Shown here one piece after another: positions 21,821 to 34,338 of a DNA stretch of 64,000 nucleotides. Position 1 is the stretch's first letter. Each line of letters starts with the position of its first letter. The stretch comes from Mycoplasmataceae bacterium (lineage in GTDB: Bacteria; Bacillota_I; Bacilli_A; Mycoplasmatales; Mycoplasmoidaceae): contig JAEELD010000009.1 of the NCBI GenBank assembly GCA_016288695.1, positions 79,234 through 143,233 on the forward strand. Reading direction: 5' to 3'. Under the pieces are notes generated by a model. That model did not search any database and was not told the origin of the DNA. It was given only the letters and a program-made list of their open reading frames with translations. The position numbers were made by a program, and so were the translations under genes.

Positions 21821-23389
21821 TTATTTTTCTATGCTTAGTCTTTGATAGATAGGCTTGGAAATATCAACTTTATGATTATTTAATGTTGAAAAATCCAAAA
21901 TTGAATCAACATTGCATAAATTTAAAAAGTTAAATTGTTTTTTAGCTATTTCTGAACCATTTGACAAAATTGGGGAAACAGAAAATATCAAAATACGTGC
22001 TAGATTTGCTACTATGTTCAAAAAATTATCCAATCTATCTTTTAAATTTTCTTTTTTTAACATTCATGGCTTTGTTTCCTCTATATATTTGTTAAATAAT
22101 GAATTGACTTCCATGACCTTATTTAATAATAAATCAAATCTAAAATCTGACACATATTTATCAATGTTTTTAATTAAATCTTTTGCCTGATTTATAACAT
22201 TTTGCTCAAAATCTGTAATTAATGCAAAATTGATTTCTGGAATAATGCCTCCATTATATTTATTTAACAAACCTAACGAACGAGATATAAAATTACCAAA
22301 ATTATTAGCTAAATCATTATTGTAAGTCATAATAAATAATTTGTGTGTGAAAATTCCATCATTAATAATTGGTATGTTTTTTAACAAAAAATACTTTAAA
22401 GAATCTGCCCCATATTTTTCAACATATAAAAATGGGTCAATTACATTGCCAAGTGATTTAGACATCTTCCCTTTATCAGTTATTATCCAACCATGTGAAA
22501 TTATTTTAGATGGTAATCTTAACTTCATACAATGAAGCATTATTGGCCAATAAATTGCATGAAATCTAGTAATTTCCTTACCAATTACATGAATTATCTC
22601 GGTTTTTTCATCCTCTCAAAAAATGTTAAAATTATTGGCATTAACTTGTTTATACCCTAAACCTGTTAAATATGCAAATAATGCATCAATCCATACATAA
22701 ATTACGTGATTTTTGTTTTCTTTAACCTTAACTCCTCAACTCATGGATGTCCTTGTTATAGACAAATCATCAATTCCTTTATTTACAAAATTATTCATAA
22801 TTTCTTTCATTCTCTCATTAGGAAATATAAAATTCTGATTTTCTTTAAAAAAAGTTTCCAATCATTTTTGATATTTTTTAAATTTAAAAAAATAAGTTTC
22901 TTCATGCTTCTCAACTAATTTGTGGCCAATTTTGCAAAGTAATTCACCATCATCACCATGTATTGCATCTTTTTCTTTATAATTTTCTTCACACTGAACA
23001 CAATATAACCCTTTTCACACATCTAAATAAATATCTTCATTTTTATAAAAATTACTAAAAACATTTTGAACAACTAAGGTGTGATTTTGATCTGTTGTCC
23101 TTACAAAGCCATCAAAAAAAATCCCTAATTCATCCCATAAAATTTTAAAGTTTGAACTTATTTGATCAACAAAATCTTGTGGTTCCATATTTGATGATTT
23201 AGCTTTGTCATTAATTTTTTGACCATGTTCATCAAGTCCTGATAATAAAAATACTTTATGCCCAAACAATCTTTTATATTTAGCAAAAGTATCTGCTAAT
23301 ATGGAGGTATAAGCATGCCCGATGTGTGGTTTGCCTGATGCATAATATATTGGTGTTGTAATGTAATATTTTTTTTTAAAAAACTTCAT
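21821..23389 (-). CDS. metG: methionyl-tRNA synthetase
   Basis: Class I synthetase charging Met tRNAs, 522 residues with UGA Trp. HIGH motif is KPHIGHAY (about residues 19-26), followed by FLLSGLDEHGQKI, a CVQC metal-knuckle pair near residue 130, NHVIYVWIDALFAYLTGLGY, HVIGKEITRFHAIYWP and the KMSKS loop KGKMSKSLGN. The C-terminal helical anticodon domain is complete; no tRNA-binding dimerisation domain is fused. Divergent from trxB across 74 bases. Confidence 0.96.
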
Positions 23390-23463
23390 AATAATGCAAG
23401 AGAAACAGAATACAAAACAATTATTTTAGTAATATAAAATAATTATATTAATTATCAATTGTT

Positions 23464-24411
23464 ATGGCTTTGCAAAAGATAATGATGAATGATGCAAATA
23501 CATTCGATGCATTGATTATTGGTGGAGGACCTGCTGGATTAACTACTTCCATTTATTTATCAAGAGCTGGATTTAAAAATGGTTACATAGAAAAAAATAT
23601 TCCTGGTGGGAAAATTGTAAATATTGATTTAATTAAAAACTATCCAGGTTTTAATCAAATAAAAGGAGCAGATTTGGCATTAAGAATGTATAGCCAAGTT
23701 GAGTCTCTTGGTGGGGTTGCAATATTTGGAAATGTCAACATGATTGACCAACATGGTGATTACCATGTGGTTTATTGTGATGGAGGTGGAACATGATTTT
23801 GCAAATCATTAATAATAGCTACTGGTGTTGCACCTAAAAAAATTGAATGCGAGAATGCTGATTATTATTTAAACAAAGGCATCAGTTATTGTGTGGTTTG
23901 TGATGGAAATTTAGCAAAAAATTGTGAAGTTTGTATAGTAGGAAACGACAATATTACTATCAATAATATTATTTACCTTTCAAATATAGCATCAAAAATA
24001 TCTATTATCAATGAATATCCTAATTTTGATACTAGCAATAGCAAAATTAAAGAACTATTATCATTAGGGAAGATTAAAATATTTAATGAAGCTTATATCA
24101 AAAAAATTAATGGTGACAAACAAGTAATTAATTCAATTGATATAAATCAAAAAAATACATCATTAAATATCCCATGCAAATTTGTCTATATTTCTAAAGG
24201 ACAACAGCCACAAACAGAATTTATTAAATACAAAGATTTGTGTGATAACAAAGGATATATTATTAATAATCTAGATATGTCTACATCTATACCAGGATTA
24301 TTTTCGGCTGGTGATTGTAATCATGAATCAATTAAGCAAATAACTAGCGCCATTGGACAGGCTACAGTTGCTGCATTATCAGCAATTAATTATCTAAATT
24401 CTAAAAAATAA
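23464..24411 (+). CDS. trxB: thioredoxin-reductase-like flavoprotein with non-canonical NADPH domain
   Basis: TrxB-family flavoprotein of 315 residues. FAD motifs are clear: IIGGGPAGLTTSIYLSRAG near residue 19, ATGVAPKK, and the C-terminal GLFSAGDCNHE. The redox-active dithiol is CVVC (in SYCVVCDG), where most TrxB proteins have CATC or CAVC. The NADPH-binding subdomain is unusual: where the family has GGGDSA and HRRxxxR, this protein has IVGNDNITINN and IINEYPNF. Enzymes lacking both motifs are known (ferredoxin- or flavin-type thioredoxin reductases), so its electron donor may not be NADPH. TAATG overlap couples it to whiA. Confidence 0.9.
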
Positions 24412-25334
24412 TGACTACTTTCAGTGAAAACATTAAACATGAATTATGTAATATTGCATATTCAAAAAAAATGTTACAAAAAATTCTTGACTCTTATTTG
24501 ATCAACAGACTTAAAATAAATTTATTTCAAGGCAAAAGCGAATGAATAATTGATTCCAATTTTTCTTTTATTATTCATTTCATTGCAAAAATACTTAAAA
24601 ATATCTACAAAATAAAATTCACATTGGAATATAGTGAATTAAATAAATTTAACAATATGAGAACATTTAGAATTGTCATACAAGAAAAAGAATTAAATAA
24701 AAATTTTAATAAATCAAATATTTTTAACTATACCTACTCAAAAAATAATATATCCCAAGATGAAAAAAAATCATTTTTAATAGGTGCATTTCTTAGCGGG
24801 GGGAGTATTAATAATATTTCAAAAAAAACATCATATCACTTAGAATTTAGAAGCAGCAATATCAATTATTTAAAATTTTTACAAGAGATTTTATTTTCAT
24901 ATAAAATTTCCCCTTCGTTAATAAAACGAAAATACAGTTCGATACTTTACTTAAAAAAGGGGGCAGAAATTTCTGATTTCTTAAAAATAGTTGATGCAAA
25001 GGATTCACTATATTATTTAGAAGATAAAATTATTTCCCGAGATTTATCTAATCAAGTACATCGATTAAACAATTTGGATATATCAAATATTAGTAAATCA
25101 ACAAAAGCAGGGAATGAACAAATAAGAATAATTAAAGAGATTTACAACACAAAAATATACAAAAAGCAACATAAAAAATTTAAACATTTTTGTGCATTAA
25201 GAATATCTAATCCTTCTGCATCTTTAAATGATTTAGTTAAATTATTTAAGCAAAAATATTCTATTAGTATAACAAGGTCAGGAATAAGCCATTATGTTAA
25301 TAAAGCGAAAAAAATATATAAAAGTCTAAAATAA
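24411..25334 (+). CDS. whiA: WhiA-family DNA-binding protein
   Basis: WhiA homologue, a LAGLIDADG-derived protein with a C-terminal helix-turn-helix; in Gram-positives it affects cell division and nucleoid behaviour and in mycoplasmas has been linked to ribosomal-protein gene control. 307 residues, one UGA Trp. Seen: N-terminal TFSENIKHEL, the core FLIGAFLSGGSIN and YHLEFRS, a YLKKGAEISDFL block, NQVHRLNNLDISN, and the C-terminal HTH with NPSASLNDLVKLF and ISITRSGISHYVNKA. It overlaps the trxB stop by one base and lies 30 bases before polC. Confidence 0.93.
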
Positions 25335-25364
25335 TAAATTATTTTATAACTCAGTTCATGGTAT

Positions 25365-28300
25365 ATGGATAATAAATTTAAAATTTTTTTTATCAAAACA
25401 AAGATTTTAACAAGCGAAGAATGTGATATCTTAGATGAATATGTTAGTTTAGATAATGGCTATGACAATTCAAACAATTCATTCTTCATAAATGTAAAAA
25501 TAAACAAAATAATGCCTATTGCGTTATATGAAAAACTATTAGATATTAAACTAAGAAATAATAATAATTTTGAATTTAATTTAAGTGGATTTAGTTTAAT
25601 GTATTCTAACAAGGAATTAAATGATTATTTTTCATTTATTGTAAACAAAATTTCATCATATGATAATCAATTAACTAATTTATTTTGCACAACAAATAAT
25701 AATTTGAATAATAAAAATCAAATAGATATTTATTACTATGGAAATCATGAATTCACATTCTTAAAAAATAACCAAGAAAAAATGTTATCTTATTTTAAAC
25801 TTGCAGGTTTTCCGATAACTAAAATTAATTTGTTACTTAACAAAAATAGACAGAGCGTTGACTTATATAAAGCCACTACTTCCTCAAATATACAAAAAAC
25901 TATTGAATCAAATACTACTAGCTCTCGTGACACTAATTTATTTAATAAATTAAATTCAATAAATAACAGTAATGTTGTATCCATTTCTGATTTAGAAGAT
26001 GGCATGACAAATACAACAATTGAAGGATATATATTTAAAATTCAATCAAGTAAAACAAAAACTAATAATTTAATTTTCAACATTTGAGTTAGTGATAATG
26101 AACAAGCAATAAGGTTGACTTCTTTCATTGGCAATAACAAAAATCAACAATCTTGAAAAAAAAATAGCTTAACCGAGAAATATCTTAATAATTTGAAAAT
26201 TAATGATTGGATAAAGGCTGAGTGTAATTTTAAAATTAGTCAATTTCATAATAATGAACTTTGCGGAACAATACTAAAAATTAAAACAATTGAAGTGCCT
26301 AAAAAATTCAATAGAACTGATTCCTGTCCTATCAAAAGAATAGAATTATTAACACACTCTAATATGTCTTCATTTGATGGCTTATCTTCAATAAACTCCA
26401 TTGTTGAACAATCTAAAAAATTTAACTGGAATGCCATTTCAATTGTTGATAGAAATAATGTTCATGCATATCCTGGTGCTTATCATGAATCTAAAAAATT
26501 AAATCAAAAAATTATATATGGTGTTGAACTAAATGCACTTAATAGACATTCAATTGTTCTAAACCCAACTAATAGCTCTCTCGTTAATTCAGAAATGGTA
26601 ATTTTTGATATTGAAACAACAGGTTTAATAAATGAATTTGATGAATTAATAGAATTTGGAGCTATAAAGTTGAAAAATCAATGTATTATTGAAAAAATTA
26701 ATTTTTTCATTAAACCTAGCAAACCAATCAGTGATGCCATAAGTCAAAAAACACACATATCAAATGAAATTTTGCAAAAAGAAGGCGTTCCAATAAAAGA
26801 AGCATTGAATCGAATTAAAACTTTTTTTGCCAATTGTATTCTGATTGCTCATAATGGAATAAATTTTGACTATCGTTTTATTAATAAAAAGTTGGAACAA
26901 AATAAAATGGCATTGCTAACAAATACAATTATTGATACAATGCAAGTTTCGCGTTTGATTAATGAAGAAATGACACAACACAATTTAGGAGCAATTGCCC
27001 GAAAATATAAATTTACTTACAATGAGTTAATTGCCCATCGAGCAGATTTTGATACAGAAATTTTGCTTAAAATATGACAAAAAATGTTAGAAATATTAAA
27101 AAATAAGAACATAACTACAATAAACGACTTATATAAACAAACTAGCGACAATTACTATACTAGACAGTTCGCTAACAATTATTTAATTATCTATCCAAAA
27201 ATAAACAGTGCATTCCCAACTTTATATAAAATTGTGTCTGATGCTAATACAAAATTTCTATATGGTTCTCCTCGGACTTTTTATGATGAAATTGATAAAT
27301 ATCGTGATCAATTTATAGTGGCTAATCACCCTATAGAATCATCCTTATTTGATAGTGCGATGAATGATACGGTTTCTGAGTTAGAAGAAAAAATTAAGTA
27401 TTTTGACTATGTTTTTATTTCTCCTCCTGATAATTTATTACACGAAATAAATAGAAAAAATATTACACTTGACCAAATACAAACAATAATAAAAAAAATA
27501 ATAAATGCATCAAATAAACTCAATAAAAAAGTCATAGCTGTATCGGATTGTTATTATTTAAATCCTTGAGATTCAATAGGGCGTGAAGTTTTCATTAATT
27601 CAAAACTTTTAAATGGAAAAAGACATAGATTGTATAGCTTTTCACAACCAAATAATGTAATCCCTAAAAACCATTTACGAACAACTGAAGAGATGCTAAA
27701 AGAATTTGGCTTCTTAAATGACAAAAAAGTAATTGATGATGTAGTTATAAATAATTCAATATTATTTTCAAATAATATTCCTAACAATCTAATTCCAATT
27801 AAAACAAAATTACACACTCCAAAATTAGCTAATGCAGATAATAATGTTCAAAACATTTGTATGGCCAAATTAAAAGAATATTATGGCGATAATATTCATA
27901 AAGAATTACAAAAACGACTTGATAAAGAATTAAAATCAATTCTATCAAATGGTTTTGCAAATATATATTGAATTGCCAGTCTACTTGTAAAGCAATCTGT
28001 TAGTGATGGGTATTTAGTTGGTTCACGTGGTTCTGTTGGCTCTTCATTTGTTGCATATTTAATGGGTATAACTGAAGTAAACCCATTACCTCCTCACTAT
28101 TTATGCCCAAAATGTAAACATTTTGAATTTTCTAATGATGCAGCAAATGGATATGATTTGCCGATAAAAAAATGCATTCATTGTGGTGAAATTTTAAAAT
28201 CTGATGGGCACAACATACCATTTGAAGTGTTTCTTGGATTTCATGGCGATAAAGTACCAGATATAGACTTAAATTTTTCTGGTGAATACCAATTAAAAGC

Positions 28301-29708
28301 ACATAATTTCATTAGGAAGATGTTTGGAAATGATCATACACTAAGAGCGGGGACAATATCAACAATAGCTGCAAAAACTGCGTTTGGGTATGTAAAAACA
28401 TTTTACGAGCAAAAAAATAATGACAAGATAATAAATTCTGCTAAATTAGATTGAGTCGCTTCTAAGTGCACAAATGTAAAAAGAACCACTGGACAACATC
28501 CTGGAGGAATTATTATATTCCCAAAAGAAACGAATATTTTTGATTTCACTCCCTATAATTATCCTGCCGATGACAAAAAACAATTTTTTTCATCACATTT
28601 TGACTTCAATAGCCTTCATGACCAATTATTAAAATTTGATATATTAGGTCATGATGACCCTACAAAATTAAGAATTTTACATAAATTAACAAATGTTGAC
28701 CCTCTTACAGTACCGCTAAATGAAAAAAATGTTCTAAAAATGTTTAGTGATGTTTCAGTATTAAATATTAGTCCAAAAGACATAGGTGGAGAAATTACAG
28801 GTGTAATAGGACTTCCTGAATTTGGAACTACTTTTGTCCGTAATATTTTAAAAATTGCTTTACCTAAATCTGTTAATGATTTAATAGCCATTTCTGGTTT
28901 AAGTCATGGAACAGGAGTATGATTAAATAATGCTGCGTCATTAATTAAAAATAATTCACTAACTTTGTCAGATGTTGTTAGTTGTAGGGATGGAATAATG
29001 ACAAAATTAATTAGTAATGGGGTTGATACACAGGTAGCATTTAATACTATGGAAAGTGTTCGTAAAGGAAAAGGAATTCAAAAAAATGAATTAGATATTA
29101 TTAAACAACATAATATACCAGACTGATACATAGATTCATGCTTAAAAATTAAATATTTATTCCCAAAAGCCCATGCCACAGCATATGTTATAATGGCCTT
29201 AAGAGTAGCATGATATAAATTACATTATCCACTAGAATTTTATGTAACTTATTTTACAATCAAATCAGATCTCTTTGACCTAAGAACAGCATTGCTTGGG
29301 AAAGATGAAGTTGAAAAGAAAATAGCTAATATCAAACAACGATCAAATGATAATGTTCTTAAACAAAGTATAAAAAAGAAAGAAGAAGACATGTTAACAG
29401 TATATGAGGTAATGCTTGAAATGTTTGCAAGAGGATTGTCTTTCAAAAATATAGATATTACAAAAGCTCATAACACAAATTTTTTAATTGATGAAGGGAA
29501 AATAATGCCACCATTTATTTGTGTTAATGGACTTGGTGAAATTGCGGCAAGAAATATTTATAATTCCCGAATGGAAAAACATTTTACCTCAAAAGAAGAT
29601 TTAATGAAACGTGGCGGTTTTTCAACTACAGTGTTAAAAGAATTGGATGAATTAAAAATTACTACTAATTTGAAAGAATCTGATCAGTTATCGCTATTTG
29701 ATATTTAA
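25365..29708 (+). CDS. polC: DNA polymerase III, PolC type
   Basis: Main replicative polymerase of low-GC Gram-positives and Mollicutes; 1447 residues with several UGA Trp. Order: N-terminal domain, OB fold (about 215-305), PHP domain split by an inserted DEDDh proofreading exonuclease ([10 protein letters not shown] near 410; [17 protein letters not shown]), second PHP part, then palm and fingers with [16 protein letters not shown] (about 885), the PolC zinc knuckle CPKCKHFEF ... CIHCGE, catalytic [13 protein letters not shown] (about 963) and the C-terminal [21 protein letters not shown] histidines are degenerate ([12 protein letters not shown]). Exonuclease acidic residues appear intact. 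Confidence 0.97.
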
Positions 29709-29721
29709 AAAATTAATTTGT

Positions 29722-30228
29722 ATGTTGCATATTGTTTTATTTGAACCAGAAATTCCTGAAAATGTAGGTAACATAATACGAACATGCTATGCTTTTAATT
29801 GCAAACTACATTTAATTAGACCATATGGATTTTTTCTTAATGATAAACGGATTAAAAGAAGCTCTGTTAATTTTCTAAATAAAATGAAAATAATGGAATA
29901 TGACCAATATCAAGAATTTATTGATACAAATAAAATATCAAATGAATCAATAATTTATTACATAACCAGATATGGAAAATATAATACTAGCAAAATAAAA
30001 TACAATTTTGAATGTGATAATTATTTGATATTTGGCAAAGAATCTACTGGGATTGATAAAAATATACTAAAAGCAAATATTGAAAGAACAATAAGAATCC
30101 CTATATCAAAAAATGTTAGAGCATTAAATCTTTCAAATTGTGTTGCAATGCTTTCTTTTGATTTTGTTAGGCAAAATAATTTTAAAGATCTAGAAAATAA
30201 AGATCCCTTTAAAAAAAATTGAATATAG
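29722..30228 (+). CDS. trmL: tRNA (cytidine/uridine-34 2'-O)-methyltransferase
   Basis: SPOUT-class methyltransferase acting on the wobble base of certain tRNAs. 168 residues, ending in Trp (UGA) and Ile before TAG. Family signatures: VLFEPEIPENVGNIIRTCYA near the start, HLIRPYGF, YLIFGKESTGID and IRIPISKNVRALNLSNCVAM (SAM knot). I chose ATG 29722; an in-frame TTG at 29698 overlaps polC. It converges on coaX with 2 bases between the stops. Confidence 0.94.
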
Positions 30229-30230
30229 TT

Positions 30231-30974
30231 TTAACTACATAAAAATAAATAGCCTAAAGAAACTGCTTCTGGAATATAACATACATCCAAATTTGTCCTT
30301 AAAATCTTATCTTTTTCTTTATTAGAAATATTGTTACCAGTCAAACAAAATTTATTTACAGACAATTGCTTTGAAAAATATTCTATTAAAAAAGGGGCAC
30401 CACCTTTTTTAACAAAATTATTTCCATACATTAATGCTGTTTGTGTATCATACCCAAAATCTAATGAGTCGTCACCAACTAAATTGCTTATTGCCTCACA
30501 ACTAATTAGTTCAGTTTTTTTAACAAGTTCTTCTATGCTACACTTGTTTGGTCAAATTATTGCTCCATACATTTTATTGTTATCAACTCCAGTAGCAAAA
30601 TTGGCAGTGCCGAAAGATATCCCTATTGCCTTGTTAAATTTTCTTTTCAAAAATAATGAAAACCCTAAAATATCTACTCCAATTTTATCAATTTCAAATC
30701 GTGATAAATCAAAAATACTTTCAAATTTTTTTGGGGTTACTATATGAGGAACTATGTTAGTAATTTTTTTTAATATTTTTACAACTTTGTCTATCATAGA
30801 TGGAGCAGAAGCACCAATAATTATTTTATTGATTTCTATTGACCTAGTTAACTTTACAAAAAAAATATCATTTAGTAAATCATTTCGTGTTAAATCTGTT
30901 TTGATTACTTGCTTTTTCCAATTAAAAATATAAGCTTTAACAAAACTATTTCCAATATCTATTACTAAATACAT
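30231..30974 (-). CDS. coaX: type III pantothenate kinase-like protein
   Basis: CoaX family member phosphorylating pantothenate, the first step of CoA synthesis. 247 residues from ATG 30974, with one UGA Trp. The phosphate motif VIDIGNSFVK at the N-terminus is canonical; GVDILG keeps the catalytic Asp of the usual GADR motif, but the second phosphate motif reads ISFGTANFATGVD, lacking the Asp that normally precedes FGTA. The C-terminal FCLTGNN segment matches the family. The divergences leave some doubt about activity, but the adjacent coaD (another CoA step) supports the call. Confidence 0.82.
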
Positions 30975-31057
30975 AATATCAAATAACAATTATAAATGCA
31001 ATAAGCTTACTATTTTAAACCAAATTTTATTTTCATTGATGCAAAACAAAGTAAAAT

Positions 31058-31546
31058 TTATTTTCTTTTATTATTAATTGAATGTACGGCCCCTAAATTT
31101 TTATGCAATTTCTTTTTTAGTTGATACTTAATTTTTTTTAATTTTGAAGATGATATATTTTTGTACTGTTTAGATGCAACAAAAATAATAGTTTCAATGG
31201 CAGGATTTAAATGACGGTTGGTATTTGCGATATCTAATTCATAATCGCAATCGTCAATACTCCTAATAGATCTGACTATATATTTGCAATGAAATTTTTT
31301 GGCAACATCAACTGTAAGACCATCATTACATATAACTTTAACATTCTTAAGTCTTAATTTATCAACATTTGCTTTAACTTTTTTAAATCGCTCTAATAGT
31401 GTAGAACAATATTTTTTATCAGCATTCACAGAAACAACAACATATAGCACATCAAATAACTTACTAGCTCTTTTAATAATGTCAATATGACCACTATGTA
31501 AATTGTCAAATGAGCCAGGAAATATTGCTCTTTTTGTAAATTTCAT
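31058..31546 (-). CDS. coaD: phosphopantetheine adenylyltransferase
   Basis: Penultimate enzyme of CoA biosynthesis, forming dephospho-CoA from 4'-phosphopantetheine. 162 residues. The nucleotidyltransferase motif PGSFDNLHSGHIDII (HxGH as HSGH) lies at residues 10-24; VVSVNADKKY, DGLTVDVAKK, IVRSIRSIDDCDYELDIA and the ISSSKLKK segment are also typical. Slightly basic C-terminal tail. Same strand as coaX, separated by 83 bases. Confidence 0.94.
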   Translation of the reverse strand: MKFTKRAIFPGSFDNLHSGHIDIIKRASKLFDVLYVVVSVNADKKYCSTLLERFKKVKANVDKLRLKNVKVICNDGLTVDVAKKFHCKYIVRSIRSIDDCDYELDIANTNRHLNPAIETIIFVASKQYKNISSSKLKKIKYQLKKKLHKNLGAVHSINNKRK

Positions 31547-31612
31547 ATTTACAAGGATTCGTAAGTATCTATAAATTATATAATCATATTGATTTTAAAC
31601 AAGCTAAACTCT

Positions 31613-32599
31613 ATGAAAATATTTGATGTAATAAAAGAAAAGATAAAAGCTAAAAAACAAATTGTAAAAATTGTTTTTCCCGAAGGATGGAATAAAACTA
31701 TCATTTCTGTGGCCAATAAAATTTGCAAAGAGGATTTAAATATAAAACCTATAGTTATTTTTAACTCAAGAAATCAACTCCCTAATAATGTTGAAATATT
31801 GTTTCAATCAGTTTTTATTGAAGAGATGGATTTAACTAAATATGCTAATTTTGTCTATGAATTGAGAAAAAAGAAAAATGTAACATTAGAACAGGCAAAA
31901 GAACTAGTTAAAAAATCTAATTTTCTTGCTTCTACAATGGTAGCAATGGGTGAAGCGGATTGCGAAATTTGTGGGATTGAATATTCCACAGCTGATACAT
32001 TAAGAGCTGCTTTACAGATAGTTAGACCTAAAAATGGCACAAAGATTGTCTGCAGTGGTTTTATTATGGAAAAAGATGGCTCTAGATTAGTTTTTGGGGA
32101 TTCATCAGTAAACATCGATCCAAAACCTGAAGAATTAGCAGAAATTACTAAATCACTAGCAATTTTTGCAAAAAACATTGCATTAATTGATGAAGTAAGA
32201 GTTGCAATGCTTAGTTACTCAACTGATGGCAGTGGAAAGGGAGATTCAGTCGATAAAGTTAAAAAAGCTTTTGCTATGGTTAGTAATGACAATGAATTTA
32301 CATCTAAATATAAATGCTTTGGTGAAATTCAATTTGATGCAGCAATCGACATGAGTGTAATGAGAAAGAAAGCAAAAAAATTAGAATGAAATGCACCTGC
32401 TAATGTTTTTGTGTTCCCAAATATTGATGCTGGAAACATTGGATATAAGATTGCACAAAGATTAGGAAATTATCAAGCAATAGGGCCTGTAATCATAGGT
32501 TTAAATAAACCTGTTAATGATTTGTCAAGAGGAGCAAATGAAAATGATGTTCTTCAATTAACATATATCACTGCACTACAGGTAATCAATAATAGCTAA
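31613..32599 (+). CDS. pta: phosphate acetyltransferase
   Basis: Converts acetyl-CoA and phosphate to acetyl phosphate; with acetate kinase it yields ATP in fermentative mollicutes. 328 residues, normal for the short Pta form, with UGA Trp at 32387. Seen: IVFPEGWNKTII, FLASTMVAMGEADCEICG, YSTADTLRAALQIVRP, SYSTDGSGKG, GEIQFDAAID, and VFPNIDAGNIGYKIAQRLG with IGPVIIGLNKPVNDLSRG. ATG 31613 is preferred to a TTG at 31589. Its stop overlaps the convergent tdk stop by 4 bases. Confidence 0.96.
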
Positions 32600-33183
32600 T
32601 CTTTTAATTTATAGTGCTGCCTACATCGTGATTCATAAAATTCATTATCACCTATTTTAATAAGATTGTCAGTTTTAGAAGCTGGTTTTCCATTTATTAA
32701 ACGTTGTGTCCGTGTTGCTTCTGCACCACAAACAGTACATATGGCTGTTAATTTAGTAACTTTATCAGCATAAGCTAGTGTGCTTGCAATTCCTTCAAAA
32801 GGTTCGCCTTTGAAGTCTAAATCAAGCCCAGCTACATATACAACATAGCCTTTATCAGCTAATTTATTACAAACAATGCCTAAATTTTTATCAAAAAATT
32901 GTGCTTCATCTATTGCTATTGCATCAATATTTTTATGTTTTGTAACATATTCCCATATATCATTAGAAGTGGAAACTTCAATTGCACTAATATGTCTACC
33001 GTCTCTGGATTTTATTAAATTCTTTGACCTAACATCAATTTTAGGTTTGAATATTAAATAAGAAATATCTGCATATTTAAAACAATTTATACGTCTTAAT
33101 AATTCTTCAGATTTTCCAGCAAACATTGGACCACATATAACTTCTATTCACCCTTTTAATTTACTAAATGCATTTAATTTCAT
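32596..33183 (-). CDS. tdk: thymidine kinase
   Basis: Salvages thymidine to dTMP. 195 residues with one UGA Trp. P-loop GPMFAGKSEELLRR (about residues 17-30), Walker B-like AIAIDEAQFFD, the lasso region GLDLDFKGEPF, a zinc knuckle formed by CTVCGAEAT and CRQHY, and a TQRLINGKPA segment. Start ATG 33183 lies 19 codons upstream of the P-loop Met, as usual for the family. Adjacent to ychF on the same strand. Confidence 0.95.
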
Positions 33184-33205
33184 ATCACACAATTAAATAT
33201 AAATA

Positions 33206-34306
33206 CTATACATTAAATTTGAAAAGACAAACATCACCATCTTGCATAATATAATTTTTGCCTTCTAATCTCATTTTGCCGTTTTGTCGCACTGCTGCTT
33301 CTGAACCAAATTTCATAATATCTTCATATGAACAAATTTCTGCTTTTATAAAACCTTTTTGAAAATCAGAATGAATTATTCCTGCACATTCTGGAGCTGA
33401 CATCCCAACTTTGAAAGTTCAAGCTTTTGTTTCTTTTTCCCCAGTAGTAAAAAATGTTCGTAAACCTAAATGCTTATAAGTTGATTTAATTAAAATATCT
33501 AATCCAATTTCATCTATTTTAAATTCTTTAAGCATTTCTTTTTTTTCATCATTTTTTAATGTAGATATTTCATATTCAAGAGAAATAGAAAGTGGTATCA
33601 CCAAATTACTACTATTTTCATTAATAATATATTCTTTTAATTGTTTAAAAAAGATATTATTACTTGGATTAGCAATATCAGAACTATTAACATTAGAAAT
33701 ATATATCATAGGTTTTAATGTCAAAAAATTGTATTTTTTTAATATTAAAAGTTCTTTTTCTGATCAATTATTTTTATTTAAAAAACAACCATTATTTAAT
33801 AAATCATTAACTTTATTAAGTAAATCTAATTCTGTTAGATTTTTGCTATTTATTAATTTATTTTTTGAATGAGATATGATAGTTTCAACCATTTGTAAAT
33901 CTGAAAGAATCAATTCATCATTAATAATTTTTACATCTCGTATTGGATCAATTTTATTGTAAACATGAAGTATTTCTTTATCATCAAAACATCTTACAAC
34001 ATGACAAATTAAATCAACATCTCTTATATTTGATAAAAATTTATTACCTAGGCCTTCACCAATATTTGCATCTTTAACTAAGCCAGCAATGTCAACAAAA
34101 GTACATGTAGCGAAAGTTGTTTTCTCTGATTTAGCAATATTGGATAAATTAATTAAACGATTATCATTAACTTGTACAATACCAACATTAGGGTTTATTG
34201 TAGAAAAAGGGTAATTGGCTACTAACACTTTTGAATTAGTAATAGTATTAAATAAAGTAGATTTTCCCACATTGGGAAGCCCTACTATTCCAGCTGACAA
34301 TCCCAT
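33206..34306 (-). CDS. ychF: YchF/OLA1-type redox-regulated ATPase
   Basis: Translation-associated P-loop NTPase that prefers ATP. 366 residues with UGA Trp. G1 [12 protein letters not shown], switch segment ANYPFSTINPNVGIV, G3 DIAGLVKDANIGEGLGNKFL, HVVRCF, NMxxxE-type G4 region after the coiled-coil (YISNVNSSD) and C-terminal TGS domain (TGEKETKAW ... GIIHSDFQKGFIKAE) ending KNYIMQDGDVCLFKF. Complete. Lies between tdk and dnaN on the same strand. Confidence 0.96.
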
Positions 34307-34338
34307 AATTAAAATATTAACAATATTTTATTTAAATT

